NCBI GenBank assembly: GCA_950071955.1
Contig: CATMOC010000120.1
Location: forward strand, 1 to 9,024
Source: an uncultured Mesorhizobium sp.
Lineage (GTDB): Bacteria > Pseudomonadota > Alphaproteobacteria > Rhizobiales > Rhizobiaceae
Direction of reading: 5' to 3'
DNA: 9,024 bases
Shown here: positions 1 to 7,034 of the stretch, one piece after another
How positions within the stretch are numbered: the first letter of the stretch is position 1
Layout: each line of letters starts with the position of its first letter
The notes under the pieces: generated by a model
Databases searched by the model: none
What the model was told of the DNA's origin: nothing
Seen by the model: the letters and a program-made list of their open reading frames with translations, nothing else
Made by a program: the position numbers and the translations under genes

Positions 1-763
1 CGACCGGCCGCAGCAACATTTCCGGCAGCACCATCCAGCCGATGCGCCAGCCGGTCATGCAGTAGTATTTGGAGAAGGAGTTGATCACCACCGTGTCCGG
101 GTCGAGGGCCAGCGCCGTCGTGTCCGGCTGCTCGTAGGCGAGCCGATGGTAGATCTCGTCGGAGATGACGGAGACGCCGAGGTCTTCCGCCGTCCGGAGA
201 ATCCGGGCGATCTCGGCGCGCGGGATGACGGAGCCCGTCGGATTTGCCGGGCTGGCGAACAGGAGCCCGTCGAAGGGCCGCGACCGATGCGCCTCCTCCA
301 GATGGCTCGCCTTCAGGTAGCCGGCGCCCCCGAGGTCGATCTCGACCGCCTCGATGCCGAGGACCTTCAGGATGTTGCGATAGGCCGGATAGCCGGGCGC
401 CGTGATCGCGACGCGGTCGCCGGCGTCGAACATGGCGAGGAACGCGAGGTTGAAGGCTGCGGACGATCCCGTGGTCGCGACGATCCGTTGCGGCGGTACC
501 TCTATTCCATAGTGATCGACATAGTGGCGTGCGATCGCCTCACGCAGCGACATCAGCCCGAGAGCATCGGTGTAGCCGATCCTGCCATCGCGCACGACCC
601 GCGCGGCGGCCTCGCGCACCGGCAGCGGTGCGGGATCAGACGGCTGGCCGACGGCCATGGAGATCACCGGCACGCCGGCCGCCTTCAGCCGGTTCGCCTC
701 CGCCAGCACGTCCATCGCGTGGAACGGCTCGATATTGCTGCGTCTCGATATCGTCGCTTTCAT
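1..763 (-). CDS. PLP-dependent class I/II aminotransferase, partial (C-terminus beyond left edge)
   Basis: Reading the minus strand from an ATG at 763 gives 254 open codons up to the edge, so the C-terminus is missing. This is a cytoplasmic fold-type I aminotransferase of the aspartate/aromatic branch, moving amino groups between an amino acid and a 2-oxo acid. Visible motifs are the N-terminal 'VGQPSDPAPLPV' (residues 39-49), TTGSSAAF (97-104, phosphate-binding turn), ANPTG with Asn174, SDEIY with Asp202 and Tyr205 (pyridine N and O3' contacts), and SFSKYYCMTGWRIGW with the Schiff-base Lys232 and Arg240. Exact substrate cannot be read from these motifs. The ATG at 763 fits the family N-terminus; the nearby ATG at 773 is in another frame. 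A weak GAGAA lies about 11 nt upstream. The gene is divergent from the M48 protease gene, with 130 nt between starts. Family assignment is very secure; specificity is open. Confidence 0.95.
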   Translation of the reverse strand, partial: MKATISRRSNIEPFHAMDVLAEANRLKAAGVPVISMAVGQPSDPAPLPVREAAARVVRDGRIGYTDALGLMSLREAIARHYVDHYGIEVPPQRIVATTGSSAAFNLAFLAMFDAGDRVAITAPGYPAYRNILKVLGIEAVEIDLGGAGYLKASHLEEAHRSRPFDGLLFASPANPTGSVIPRAEIARILRTAEDLGVSVISDEIYHRLAYEQPDTTALALDPDTVVINSFSKYYCMTGWRIGWMVLPEMLLRPV

Positions 764-893
764 CCGTTTTCATTCTCGAAGTGGCGATTCGCACCGACGC
801 CGTACATTTGCCGGATTGCCATGCGGATCACAAAAGCATGAAAAAGGCAGCCACGCCTTCCACCGCCCGACAAGCTCGTCTACGAGTTGTGCA

Positions 894-2297
894 ATGTCGC
901 TATTCCTGAAATCGATCTCGCGGTTCGTCGGCCGCCCCTTGCGCGGAGTAGCCACATCGCTGGCTGTTCTGCAACTGGTGGCCGGAGCGACGATCGCCGC
1001 CCACGCCCAGCAGAGATCGCTGCCGGTCGTGCGCGACGCCGAGATCGAGACCTTGTTACGGGACTATGCCAAGCCAATCTTCGCCGCAGCGGGGCTGCAG
1101 AACGCCGGCGTCGACATCGTGCTCGTCAACGACCCCAGCTTCAACGCCTTCGTCGCCGGCCGCCGCATGTTCATCAACACCGGCGCTCTCCTTACGGCGG
1201 AGACGCCCAGCGAAATCATCGGCGTCATCGCCCACGAGGCGGGCCATCTGGCGGGTGGTCATCAGGAACGGCTGCGCGATCAGTTGGCCCGCGCCCAGAC
1301 GATGGCGGTCGTGGCGACGCTGCTCGGCCTCGGCGCGACCGTCGGCGGGGCGCTCGCCAACAATGGCGGCATCGCGCAATCGGGCGCCGGCATCGCCATG
1401 GGCGGAGCGGAGATCGCGCGGCGCAGCCTGCTCGGCTACCAGCGAACCGAGGAACTGGCCGCCGACCGATCCGCGTTGGAATATCTGCGCAACACGAACC
1501 AATCGGCCGAGGGCATGCTGAAGACCTTCAGCCGCTTCGCCAGCGCGCTCGCCCTTTCGGGCGCGCGGATCGACCCCTACCAGATCAGCCACCCGATGCC
1601 GCGCGAGCGGATTGCCAACCTCGAGGTGGTAGCCCGGGAGAGCCCCTATTTCGACAATAAGGATCCGGCGTCGCTGCAGGCACGCCACGACCTGATGCGC
1701 GCCAAGATCGCGGTGTACACGGAAGGACCGTCCGCCACCGCGCGGCTCTTCCGGTACGATCCGGTCGGCTTGCCGGCGCGGTACGCCGATGTCGTCAACA
1801 CGCACCTGCGCGGCAGCCCGACGAATGCCTTGTCCAAGGTCGACGCACTTCTGAAGGATTACCCCAAGAACCCGTATTTCCACGAGATGCGCGGCGAGAT
1901 CCTGATGCGCGCCAACAAGCCGTCGGAAGCCGCAAAAGCCTATTCCACGGCCCTATCGCTCTCCCCCGGCAAGCAAGAACTCATCCAGATCCAGCGCGGC
2001 AAGGCCCTGATCGCGACCGGCGATGATGCAGCCATACGCCAGGCGGTGAAGGAAATCCGGGAGGCGCTGCGCCGCGACGGCGACAATCCAGACGCCTACT
2101 TCCACCTTGCGCAAGCCTACGGCCGCCTCGGAGACGTGGCGGAGGCCGAACTCGCGACCGCGGAAGCGCACTTCTATTCCGCCTCGTACAAGGAAGCGCG
2201 CATCTTCGCCGCGCGGGCGCAGCAGAAATTCAAGACGGGCGCCCCGGGTTGGGTCCGCGCCCAGGACATCATCAACATGAAGCCGCCTCGCAAATGA
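894..2297 (+). CDS. M48-family zinc metalloprotease with C-terminal TPR repeats (BepA/YfgC-like)
   Basis: 467 aa. A positively charged N-terminus, hydrophobic stretch (about residues 18-36) and AHA-QQ boundary near 38-39 form a Sec signal peptide, so the protein is probably periplasmic. The zinc motif HEAGH (His114, Glu115, His118) is followed by EELAAD with Glu187 as likely third ligand, and by ISHPMPRERI, where His233 matches the regulatory histidine of BepA. Residues about 305-440 carry TPR-like helices (for example HEMRGEILMRANKPSEAAKAY and AYFHLAQAYGRLGDVAEAE). E. coli BepA degrades or helps fold outer-membrane proteins such as LptD; a similar envelope quality-control role is inferred here. 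The frame stays open upstream to 657, but that stretch lacks family character, and the ATG at 894 directly begins the signal peptide, with a weak GAG 7 nt upstream. dsbA-like gene follows after 28 nt, so the two are probably cotranscribed. The closest named family member is BepA, but orthology is not proven. Confidence 0.94.
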   Translation: MSLFLKSISRFVGRPLRGVATSLAVLQLVAGATIAAHAQQRSLPVVRDAEIETLLRDYAKPIFAAAGLQNAGVDIVLVNDPSFNAFVAGRRMFINTGALLTAETPSEIIGVIAHEAGHLAGGHQERLRDQLARAQTMAVVATLLGLGATVGGALANNGGIAQSGAGIAMGGAEIARRSLLGYQRTEELAADRSALEYLRNTNQSAEGMLKTFSRFASALALSGARIDPYQISHPMPRERIANLEVVARESPYFDNKDPASLQARHDLMRAKIAVYTEGPSATARLFRYDPVGLPARYADVVNTHLRGSPTNALSKVDALLKDYPKNPYFHEMRGEILMRANKPSEAAKAYSTALSLSPGKQELIQIQRGKALIATGDDAAIRQAVKEIREALRRDGDNPDAYFHLAQAYGRLGDVAEAELATAEAHFYSASYKEARIFAARAQQKFKTGAPGWVRAQDIINMKPPRK

Positions 2298-2325
2298 CGG
2301 GCAGCGTCGGTCGGAAAGGGTGACC

Positions 2326-3126
2326 ATGAGGAAGTTTCTCGGTTTCAGCGTTGGGAGGTTCGCCGTCGCGGCGGCAATCCTCGTCCTCGGCTCCGTCCCG
2401 GGTCCGCAATCCGTCATCGCGGCGGAAACGGCGGCGAACGCACCCGCCCCCATCGACCGCGCAGCGATCGAGGCGATCATCCGCGACTACCTCCTTTCCA
2501 ACCCGGAAGTGCTGCTCGAAGCGCAGGCGGCGCTCGAGGCCAAGCAGAAGGAAGAGCAGCGCGTCGCTCAGCTGGAGACGATCCGGAACGCGAACGAGCA
2601 CATCTTTTCGTCCGAGCACGACGGCATCTACGGGAATCCCGAGGCGAAATACACGCTGGTCGAGTTCTTCGACTACAATTGCGGCTACTGCAAACGGGCG
2701 ATGGGCGACATGCTGGCCATGACGGAAGCCAATCCGGACGTGCGCTTCGTGCTGAAGGAATTCCCCATCCTAGGGCCTGACTCGATGAAGGCGCACGTGG
2801 TCTCGATGGCCTTTCACAAGCTGATGCCCGAAAAGTACGGCGAGTTCCATGCCGAACTCCTCGGCGGCGCCGCCAAGGCGGACGAAGACAGCGCGATGCA
2901 GATCGCCCTGTCGCTCGGTGCCGACGAAGCGGCTTTGCGCGAAGCCATGAAGGCCCCCACCATCAACGAAACGTTCAGCCAGACCTACGAACTGGCGAAC
3001 CAGCTCGGCATCTCGGGCACGCCTTCCTACGTGGTGGGCGAGGAAGTGATTTACGGCGCGCTTGGCCGGCAAGTGCTGGAGGAGAAGGTCGCCAATCTCG
3101 GACAATGCGGCGAGGCGACCTGCTGA
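2326..3126 (+). CDS. DsbA-family thiol:disulfide oxidoreductase, ScsC-like
   Basis: 266 aa. A signal peptide (charged MRK, hydrophobic core about 12-24, probable cut after IAA at 33) sends it to the periplasm. Residues about 43-90 form a charged helical segment (AAIEAIIRDYLLSNPEVLLEA) typical of the N-terminal domain of ScsC-type proteins, which can drive oligomerisation. The thioredoxin-fold part begins with YTLVEFFDYNCGYC, giving the redox pair Cys119 and Cys122 (CGYC). The cis-proline motif GTPSYV (Pro233) lies near the end. An oxidase or isomerase of secreted-protein disulfides is expected. Two extra cysteines end the protein (Cys261 and Cys266, sequence GQCGEATC). The start at ATG 2326 is preferred over the in-frame GTG at 2320 because the SD-like GGAAAGG at 2313-2319 is 6 nt from the ATG and would abut the GTG. 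It follows the M48 gene by 28 nt. Which of DsbA-, DsbC- or ScsC-like activity it has is not decided by sequence. Confidence 0.93.
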   Translation: MRKFLGFSVGRFAVAAAILVLGSVPGPQSVIAAETAANAPAPIDRAAIEAIIRDYLLSNPEVLLEAQAALEAKQKEEQRVAQLETIRNANEHIFSSEHDGIYGNPEAKYTLVEFFDYNCGYCKRAMGDMLAMTEANPDVRFVLKEFPILGPDSMKAHVVSMAFHKLMPEKYGEFHAELLGGAAKADEDSAMQIALSLGADEAALREAMKAPTINETFSQTYELANQLGISGTPSYVVGEEVIYGALGRQVLEEKVANLGQCGEATC

Positions 3127-3366
3127 CGCGCCTCGCGCCGCATGCGGACGCTCCGAAGGCTGTGCAGAGCGCAAGATAGGCACTTGCACACTTTCGCTTG
3201 CGTCCTATGGCTACTATAGAGGGTCCCGCCGTGTCATAGCAGGCGCGCATGGCTCCTGCGAGCCTCGCAGCCGGCGTACCACGTGCGGTTCGCACCCTGG
3301 CCGGAAAAGCCCATCCGGCGGCTTTGCGGACTGCGGCGCGACAAGTTTGGAAGGAACGAACGTTCG
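3127..3366 (+). promoter_or_regulatory. Non-coding leader of the accB-accC-aat operon, with several short hairpins
   Basis: This 240-nt gap has no credible gene in any frame. It follows the dsbA-like stop and ends at the accB start, so it should hold the accBC promoter. A -10-like TACTAT lies at 3212-3217, but no well-spaced -35 is present: TTGCAC at 3184-3189 is 22 nt away. CTTGC occurs twice (3183-3187 and 3197-3201), and either copy can pair with GCAAG at 3171-3175, giving two exclusive stems. Further hairpins are CTGCGAG/CTCGCAG (3256-3270), GTGCG/CGCAC (3283-3295) and GCCGGA/TCCGGC (3300-3319). The SD-like GGAAGGAA is at 3349-3356, followed by a perfect palindrome CGAACGTTCG at 3357-3366 that touches the ATG. 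No T-run terminator is seen after the dsbA-like gene. Promoter position is uncertain. Confidence 0.4.
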
Positions 3367-3828
3367 ATGGCGACAAAGCACCCCGTCGTGGACCAGCAGC
3401 TCATTCGAGATCTCGCAGGCATCCTGAACGAGACGAACCTCTCGGAAATCGAGGTCGAGCAGGGCGATCTTCGCGTGCGGGTTTCGCGCCAGAACGGGCC
3501 GGTCCACGCGTACGCGCCGGCGCCGCAGTACCAGGAACACCCGTCCGGCGCGTCGCAGCCCGCTCCGGTCGCGACGGCACCGGCGCCGCCTTCCGACAAG
3601 ATCGTCCCCTCGCCCATGGTCGGCACGGCCTATGCGGCACCCTCGCCCGGCTCGCCGCCCTTCGTGGAGATCGGCCAGAAGGTGCGGGAGGGGCAGACGC
3701 TGCTCATCATCGAGGCGATGAAGACGATGAACCAGATTCCGTCACCGCGCGCGGGCACCGTCACGCAGATCCTGTTCGAGGATACCCAGCCGGTCGAGTA
3801 TGGCGAACCGCTCGTCGTGATCGAGTAG
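3367..3828 (+). CDS. accB: Acetyl-CoA carboxylase biotin carboxyl carrier protein
   Basis: 153 aa cytoplasmic subunit of acetyl-CoA carboxylase, the first committed step of fatty acid synthesis. Residues 1-42 form the conserved N-terminal part ([20 protein letters not shown] then [17 protein letters not shown]). Residues about 43-77 are a flexible Pro/Ala-rich linker. Residues 78-153 are the biotinyl domain: [10 protein letters not shown], the family's 'thumb' region [10 protein letters not shown], then [17 protein letters not shown] with the biotinylated lysine at 119. It ends in [10 protein letters not shown], as expected. The frame is open upstream to 3283, but family length and the SD-like GGAAGGAA at 3349-3356 support ATG 3367, although the spacing of about 11 nt is long. 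accC begins 7 nt after its stop, implying coupled translation of carrier and carboxylase. Confidence 0.97.
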   Translation: MATKHPVVDQQLIRDLAGILNETNLSEIEVEQGDLRVRVSRQNGPVHAYAPAPQYQEHPSGASQPAPVATAPAPPSDKIVPSPMVGTAYAAPSPGSPPFVEIGQKVREGQTLLIIEAMKTMNQIPSPRAGTVTQILFEDTQPVEYGEPLVVIE

Positions 3829-3835
3829 GGGCCGC

Positions 3836-5179
3836 ATGTTCCAGAAGATCCTCATCGCCAATCGCGGGGAAATCGCCCTAAGAGTGCTTCGCGCGGCAAA
3901 GGAACTCGGCATTCAGACGGTCGCCGTGCACTCGACCGCCGACGCCGACGCCATGCATGTGCGCCTCGCCGACGAGAGCGTGTGCATCGGACCTCCGCCC
4001 TCGCGCGACAGCTACCTCAACATCCACCAGATCGTCGCGGCCTGCGAGATCACCGGCGCGGACGCCATCCATCCAGGCTACGGCTTCCTTTCCGAGAACT
4101 CCCGGTTCGCCGACATCCTGGCCGCACACAACATCACCTTCATCGGCCCCTCCGGCGACCACATCCGCATCATGGGCGACAAGATCGAGGCCAAGCGCAC
4201 CGCCAAGCGGCTCGGCATTCCCGTCGTGCCGGGTTCCGAGGGTGCGGTGACCGAAGAGAAGGACGCCAGGCGCATCGCGGCCGAGATCGGCTATCCGGTC
4301 ATCATCAAGGCCTCGGCAGGCGGCGGCGGGCGCGGCATGAAGGTCGCGCGCACCGAGGACGATCTCGTAGTGGCGCTTGCCACCGCGCGTTCGGAAGCGG
4401 GGGCGGCCTTCGGCGACGACGCGGTCTACATCGAGAAGTATCTGGAGAAGCCGCGCCATATCGAAGTCCAGGTCATGGGCGACGGGCGCGGCGGCGGTAT
4501 CCATCTCGGCGAGCGCGACTGTTCGCTCCAGCGCAGGCATCAGAAGGTCTGGGAAGAGGCCAATTCGCCCGCCCTCAACGCGGAAGAACGCGCGCGCATC
4601 GGCAGCATCTGTGCCAACGCCATCGCCGACCTCGGCTATTCGGGCGCCGGCACGATCGAATTCCTCTACGAGAACGGCGAATTCTTCTTCATCGAGATGA
4701 ACACGCGCCTGCAGGTCGAGCATCCCGTGACGGAGGCAATCACCGGAATCGATCTCGTACACGAGCAGATCCGCGTCGCGTCCGGCGGCGGTCTGTCGGT
4801 GAAGCAGGAGGATGTGAGGTTCCAGGGGCACGCCATCGAGTGCCGCATCAATGCAGAGGATCCGCGCACCTTCACGCCTTCGCCCGGCACGATCACCCAT
4901 TTCCACACCCCGGGCGGTCTCGGGATCCGCGTCGATTCGGCGGTCTATTCCGGCTATCGAATTCCCCCCTACTACGACAGCTTGATCGGCAAGCTGATCG
5001 TGCACGGCCGCAACCGCGTCGAATGCATGATGCGGCTGAGGCGCGCGTTGGACGAGTTCGTCGTGGACGGCATCAATACCACGCTGCCGCTGTTCAGAGA
5101 CCTCGTCGGCAACAGCGACATCGCCAATGGCGACTACGACATCCACTGGCTCGAAAAATACCTGGCGGCCAAGGACTGA
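3836..5179 (+). CDS. accC: Acetyl-CoA carboxylase, biotin carboxylase subunit
   Basis: 447 aa, the normal length for AccC. It carries out the ATP- and bicarbonate-dependent carboxylation of biotin on AccB. The N-terminal domain starts [20 protein letters not shown] and contains [10 protein letters not shown] (79-88). The ATP-grasp domain has Lys116 (GDKIEAK), Lys158 with the glycine-rich loop [13 protein letters not shown], His208 (KPRHIEVQ), RRHQK with Lys237, and [16 protein letters not shown] with Glu287, Asn289 and Arg291. ECRINAEDP contributes Arg337 in the C-terminal domain. These residues match the E. coli enzyme with an offset of about one residue, so an active enzyme is expected. The SD-like AGGGG overlaps the accB stop codon, and aat follows after 14 nt. 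Confidence 0.98.
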   Translation: MFQKILIANRGEIALRVLRAAKELGIQTVAVHSTADADAMHVRLADESVCIGPPPSRDSYLNIHQIVAACEITGADAIHPGYGFLSENSRFADILAAHNITFIGPSGDHIRIMGDKIEAKRTAKRLGIPVVPGSEGAVTEEKDARRIAAEIGYPVIIKASAGGGGRGMKVARTEDDLVVALATARSEAGAAFGDDAVYIEKYLEKPRHIEVQVMGDGRGGGIHLGERDCSLQRRHQKVWEEANSPALNAEERARIGSICANAIADLGYSGAGTIEFLYENGEFFFIEMNTRLQVEHPVTEAITGIDLVHEQIRVASGGGLSVKQEDVRFQGHAIECRINAEDPRTFTPSPGTITHFHTPGGLGIRVDSAVYSGYRIPPYYDSLIGKLIVHGRNRVECMMRLRRALDEFVVDGINTTLPLFRDLVGNSDIANGDYDIHWLEKYLAAKD

Positions 5180-5193
5180 CCGAAGGTTCCGCG

Positions 5194-5811
5194 ATGGAGC
5201 GCCCCTTCGCACCCGGCTACCGCATTCCGCCGGATCTCTTGCTCAAGGCATACTCCACGGGCGTCTTTCCGATGGCCGAGAGCGCCGACGACCCGGAAGT
5301 CTTCTGGGTCCGGCCCGAAATCCGGGGCATCATCCCGCTCGACGGTTTCCACGTGCCGAAGAGCCTGCGCAAGACCCTGCGCAAGGGCCACCTCGCGATC
5401 GATTTCGACCGCGACTTCGACGCCGTCATCGCCGGTTGCGCGGAGGCGAGGCAGGGCCGCCCCAGCACCTGGATCAACGCACCGATCCGCGAGGCCTACG
5501 CCCAGCTCTTCGAACGCGGCCACTGCCACACGGTCGAGGCGCGTTCGGGGGAGCGTCTCGTCGGCGGCCTCTACGGCGTGACGCTGGGACGGACGTTCTT
5601 CGGCGAGAGCATGTTCTCGCGCGAACCCGATGCCTCCAAGGTCTGCCTCGTGGCGCTGGTCGAGCGCTTGCGCGAACGCGGCTTCGTCCTCCTCGACACG
5701 CAGTTCACGACCGAGCACCTGAAGCGCTTCGGCGCCATCGACGTGCCACGGCGTCGGTACGAGAGGATGCTGGCGGCGGCGATCGAAGGCGAGGCGACGT
5801 TCAGCCCCTAA
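5194..5811 (+). CDS. aat: Leucyl/phenylalanyl-tRNA--protein transferase
   Basis: 205 aa cytoplasmic enzyme that transfers Leu or Phe from aminoacyl-tRNA to proteins with N-terminal Lys or Arg, marking them for the ClpS/ClpAP N-degron pathway. Family motifs run through the protein: [11 protein letters not shown] (19-29), [14 protein letters not shown] (37-50), [19 protein letters not shown] (91-109), [19 protein letters not shown] (124-142) with the conserved Glu138, and [16 protein letters not shown] (166-181) with the Asp168/Gln170 pair that matches the E. coli catalytic DxQ. The ATG at 5194 has GAAGG at 5182-5186, 7 nt upstream. It lies 14 nt after accC and is almost certainly in the same operon. 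Its stop is only 4 nt from the stop of the DUF2155 gene on the other strand, leaving no room for a dedicated terminator. Confidence 0.97.
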   Translation: MERPFAPGYRIPPDLLLKAYSTGVFPMAESADDPEVFWVRPEIRGIIPLDGFHVPKSLRKTLRKGHLAIDFDRDFDAVIAGCAEARQGRPSTWINAPIREAYAQLFERGHCHTVEARSGERLVGGLYGVTLGRTFFGESMFSREPDASKVCLVALVERLRERGFVLLDTQFTTEHLKRFGAIDVPRRRYERMLAAAIEGEATFSP

Positions 5812-5815
5812 GCCC

Positions 5816-6316
5816 TCAGTCCGCGCTCGCGGCCTCCGGTGCCGGTACTTCGGACTCCTGCTTGCACTCCTTCAGCCAGACGTCATAGACGGCGTGCTCG
5901 ACGGCGTTGAGGCCGGGACTTTCGGCGAACATCCAGCCCGAGAAGATGCGCCTGATCTTGCGGTCGAGGGTGATCTCGTCGACCTCCACGAAGGAATCCG
6001 TCTTCGCTTCCGCAGTGTCGGGGCTGGAATAGCAGACCCGCGGCGTCACCTGGAGGGCGCCGAACTGGACCGTCTCGTCGACGTAGACGTCGAAATTGAT
6101 GATGCGCCCGGTGATCTTGTCGATCCCGGTGAACTCGGCGACGGGATTGGTGATCCGCGCGGGCGGAGCCGGTTCGGCCGCCGGCTCGCTCTCGGACGAG
6201 GCGGGGAAGTTCTCCTGAACGGTGATCGACTGGGCCGGCGCGGCGGCCGTCAGGACCGACACGATCGCAACACAGCCGAGCGAACGCAGCAGGGACGAGA
6301 ATGCCGTCTGTGTCAT
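5816..6316 (-). CDS. DUF2155 domain-containing secreted protein
   Basis: 166 aa on the minus strand. Residues about 1-29 form a signal peptide (hydrophobic GCVAIVSVLTAAAPAQS), followed by an acidic Pro/Ala/Glu-rich linker (36-55). The domain covers about 60-151: VAEFTGIDKITGRIINFDVYV, QFGALQVTPRVCYSSP and FSGWMFAESPGLNAVEHAVY, the hallmark blocks of DUF2155. Two conserved cysteines, Cys95 and Cys151, are well placed for a periplasmic disulfide. The biochemical role of the family is unknown to me; it is often found beside complex I accessory or accBC-aat genes in alphaproteobacteria. The ATG at 6316 has AAGG only about 4 nt upstream on its strand. A candidate promoter lies at 6380-6408. The gene is downstream of the NDUFA12 homologue by 118 nt and converges on aat. 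Confidence 0.93.
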   Translation of the reverse strand: MTQTAFSSLLRSLGCVAIVSVLTAAAPAQSITVQENFPASSESEPAAEPAPPARITNPVAEFTGIDKITGRIINFDVYVDETVQFGALQVTPRVCYSSPDTAEAKTDSFVEVDEITLDRKIRRIFSGWMFAESPGLNAVEHAVYDVWLKECKQESEVPAPEAASAD

Positions 6317-6379
6317 GAGCCTTCGACCGTATCCTCTGCGCCACGTTTGCGAGGGCCGCCATGATGGCCGCGCCCGATC

Positions 6380-6408
6380 AATATCCGGTTAACCAAGGAT
6401 TGTGGCAA
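6380..6408 (-). promoter_or_regulatory. Candidate sigma-70-type promoter for the DUF2155 gene
   Basis: On the minus strand, TTGCCA (plus 6403-6408; 5 of 6 to TTGACA) is followed after exactly 17 nt by GATATT (plus 6380-6385; 4 of 6 to TATAAT). This places transcription start about 55-60 nt before the DUF2155 ATG. The spacer includes the palindrome GGTTAACC (6387-6394). It would let DUF2155 be expressed independently of the upstream NDUFA12 gene. This is pattern matching only, and alphaproteobacterial promoters vary. Confidence 0.4.
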
Positions 6409-6434
6409 CAACAGACCCGCCGGTACGCGTCGCG

Positions 6435-6833
6435 TCAGCCGCCGGGCGTCCAGGCGTCGTAGTCGCCGGTTACGTGGGGTCGGTCGCCTGGGCGTAGCAC
6501 CGAACCCTTCGGGCGATAGGCCTTCCAGGTGCCGGTGTGATTTGGCTCGTGCGGCTTCTGCCACTCGTGCGGCTTGTAGTCCTCCGCCGTCGGAGGTGTG
6601 TCGATGCGGTGATGCATCCAGCCGTACCAACCCGGCGTAATCCGCGTCGCTTCCGAGAGGCCGTTGTAGATCACCCAGCGGCGCACGCGGCCTTCGGAGT
6701 CCGTGCCGCCCTGGTAATACATGTTGCCCTCTTCGTCCTTGCCGACGAAGGTTCCCTTGCGCCAGGTGTGGAGGCGCGTGCCGAGCGTCTGGCCGTGCCA
6801 CCAGGTGAACAGCTGCAGGAGAAAGTTCTTCAT
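6435..6833 (-). CDS. NADH:ubiquinone oxidoreductase accessory subunit, NDUFA12 family
   Basis: 132 aa on the minus strand, homologous to the mitochondrial complex I accessory subunit NDUFA12 (B17.2). Visible family blocks are WRKGTFVGKDEEGNMYYQGG (24-43), RRWVIYNGLSEATRITPGWYGWMHH split across 51-75, and the tail with NHTGTWKAYRPKGS (98-111) and GDYDAWTPG (123-131). Mitochondrial NDUFA12 binds the peripheral arm of complex I, and alphaproteobacterial homologues are thought to do the same. There is no signal peptide, consistent with a cytoplasmic-side location. The ATG at 6833 has GAGG about 7 nt upstream on its strand. It is not beside a nuo operon here, as is usual for this accessory gene. 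It is divergent from the methyltransferase gene, with 201 nt between starts. Confidence 0.95.
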   Translation of the reverse strand: MKNFLLQLFTWWHGQTLGTRLHTWRKGTFVGKDEEGNMYYQGGTDSEGRVRRWVIYNGLSEATRITPGWYGWMHHRIDTPPTAEDYKPHEWQKPHEPNHTGTWKAYRPKGSVLRPGDRPHVTGDYDAWTPGG

Positions 6834-6859
6834 CGGATACCTCGCGGGGGCATGCGGGC

Positions 6860-6888
6860 CTTATGGCGTCGGGCGAAAGCGAACGCAA
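6860..6888 (-). promoter_or_regulatory. Candidate promoter for the NDUFA12-family gene
   Basis: On the minus strand, TTGCGT (plus 6883-6888) and CATAAG (plus 6860-6865; 4 of 6 to TATAAT) are separated by 17 nt. The -10 element is 26 nt before the ATG at 6833, which predicts a short leader of about 20 nt that still includes the GAGG ribosome binding site. The -35 element is a poor match, so this is a weak call based only on pattern and position. Confidence 0.3.
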
Positions 6889-6956
6889 GGGGCGCGTCGC
6901 GCGACCTCTGCAAAGCCGTCCCTCCAATGCGACGAAAAGTCTCCCTCATTGTCGAC

Positions 6957-6970
6957 GAACATCGATGTTC
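6957..6970. promoter_or_regulatory. Perfect 14-bp palindrome in a divergent intergenic region, possible operator
   Basis: GAACATCGATGTTC is perfectly self-complementary. It sits between the NDUFA12-family gene (start 6833, minus) and the methyltransferase gene (start 7035, plus), 124 nt from one start and 65 nt from the other. A dimeric regulator could bind there and influence either gene. The spacing (GAAC, 6 nt, GTTC) fits neither the direct-repeat LexA box of alphaproteobacteria nor the shorter Bacillus SOS box, so I cannot name a regulator. Confidence 0.35.
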
Positions 6971-7034
6971 CGCCCCAGTCGCGCCGCTATTGAGGCCAAT
7001 CTGCTCGATTGCAGCATCTGTGAGGGATACGCGC

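Noticed and set aside
657..893. Upstream extension of the M48 protease frame beginning at ATG 657
   Set aside because: The extra 79 residues have no family features, would bury the signal peptide inside the protein, and overlap the aminotransferase gene on the other strand.
838..909. Short ORF starting MKKAATPSTARQARL that overlaps the M48 start
   Set aside because: Only 23 codons, no clear ribosome binding site, no leader-peptide codon runs and no sign of attenuation in that direction.
1056..1883. 275-codon frame antisense to the M48 protease
   Set aside because: High-GC shadow with no recognised domain; the sense frame has a complete motif set.
3138..3147. Palindrome CCGCATGCGG just after the dsbA-like stop, considered as a terminator
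   Set aside because: No usable loop and no following T-run; short GC-rich palindromes are expected by chance here.
3878..5212. 444-codon open frame antisense to accC
   Set aside because: A mirror of accC codon bias in high-GC DNA; composition is Asp/Val/Arg/Ala-rich without motifs, and accC itself is unmistakable.
3982..5811. Long plus-strand frame that would fuse 400 residues to the Aat N-terminus
   Set aside because: The upstream part is His/Arg-rich out-of-frame reading of accC; Aat has its own start and ribosome binding site at 5194.
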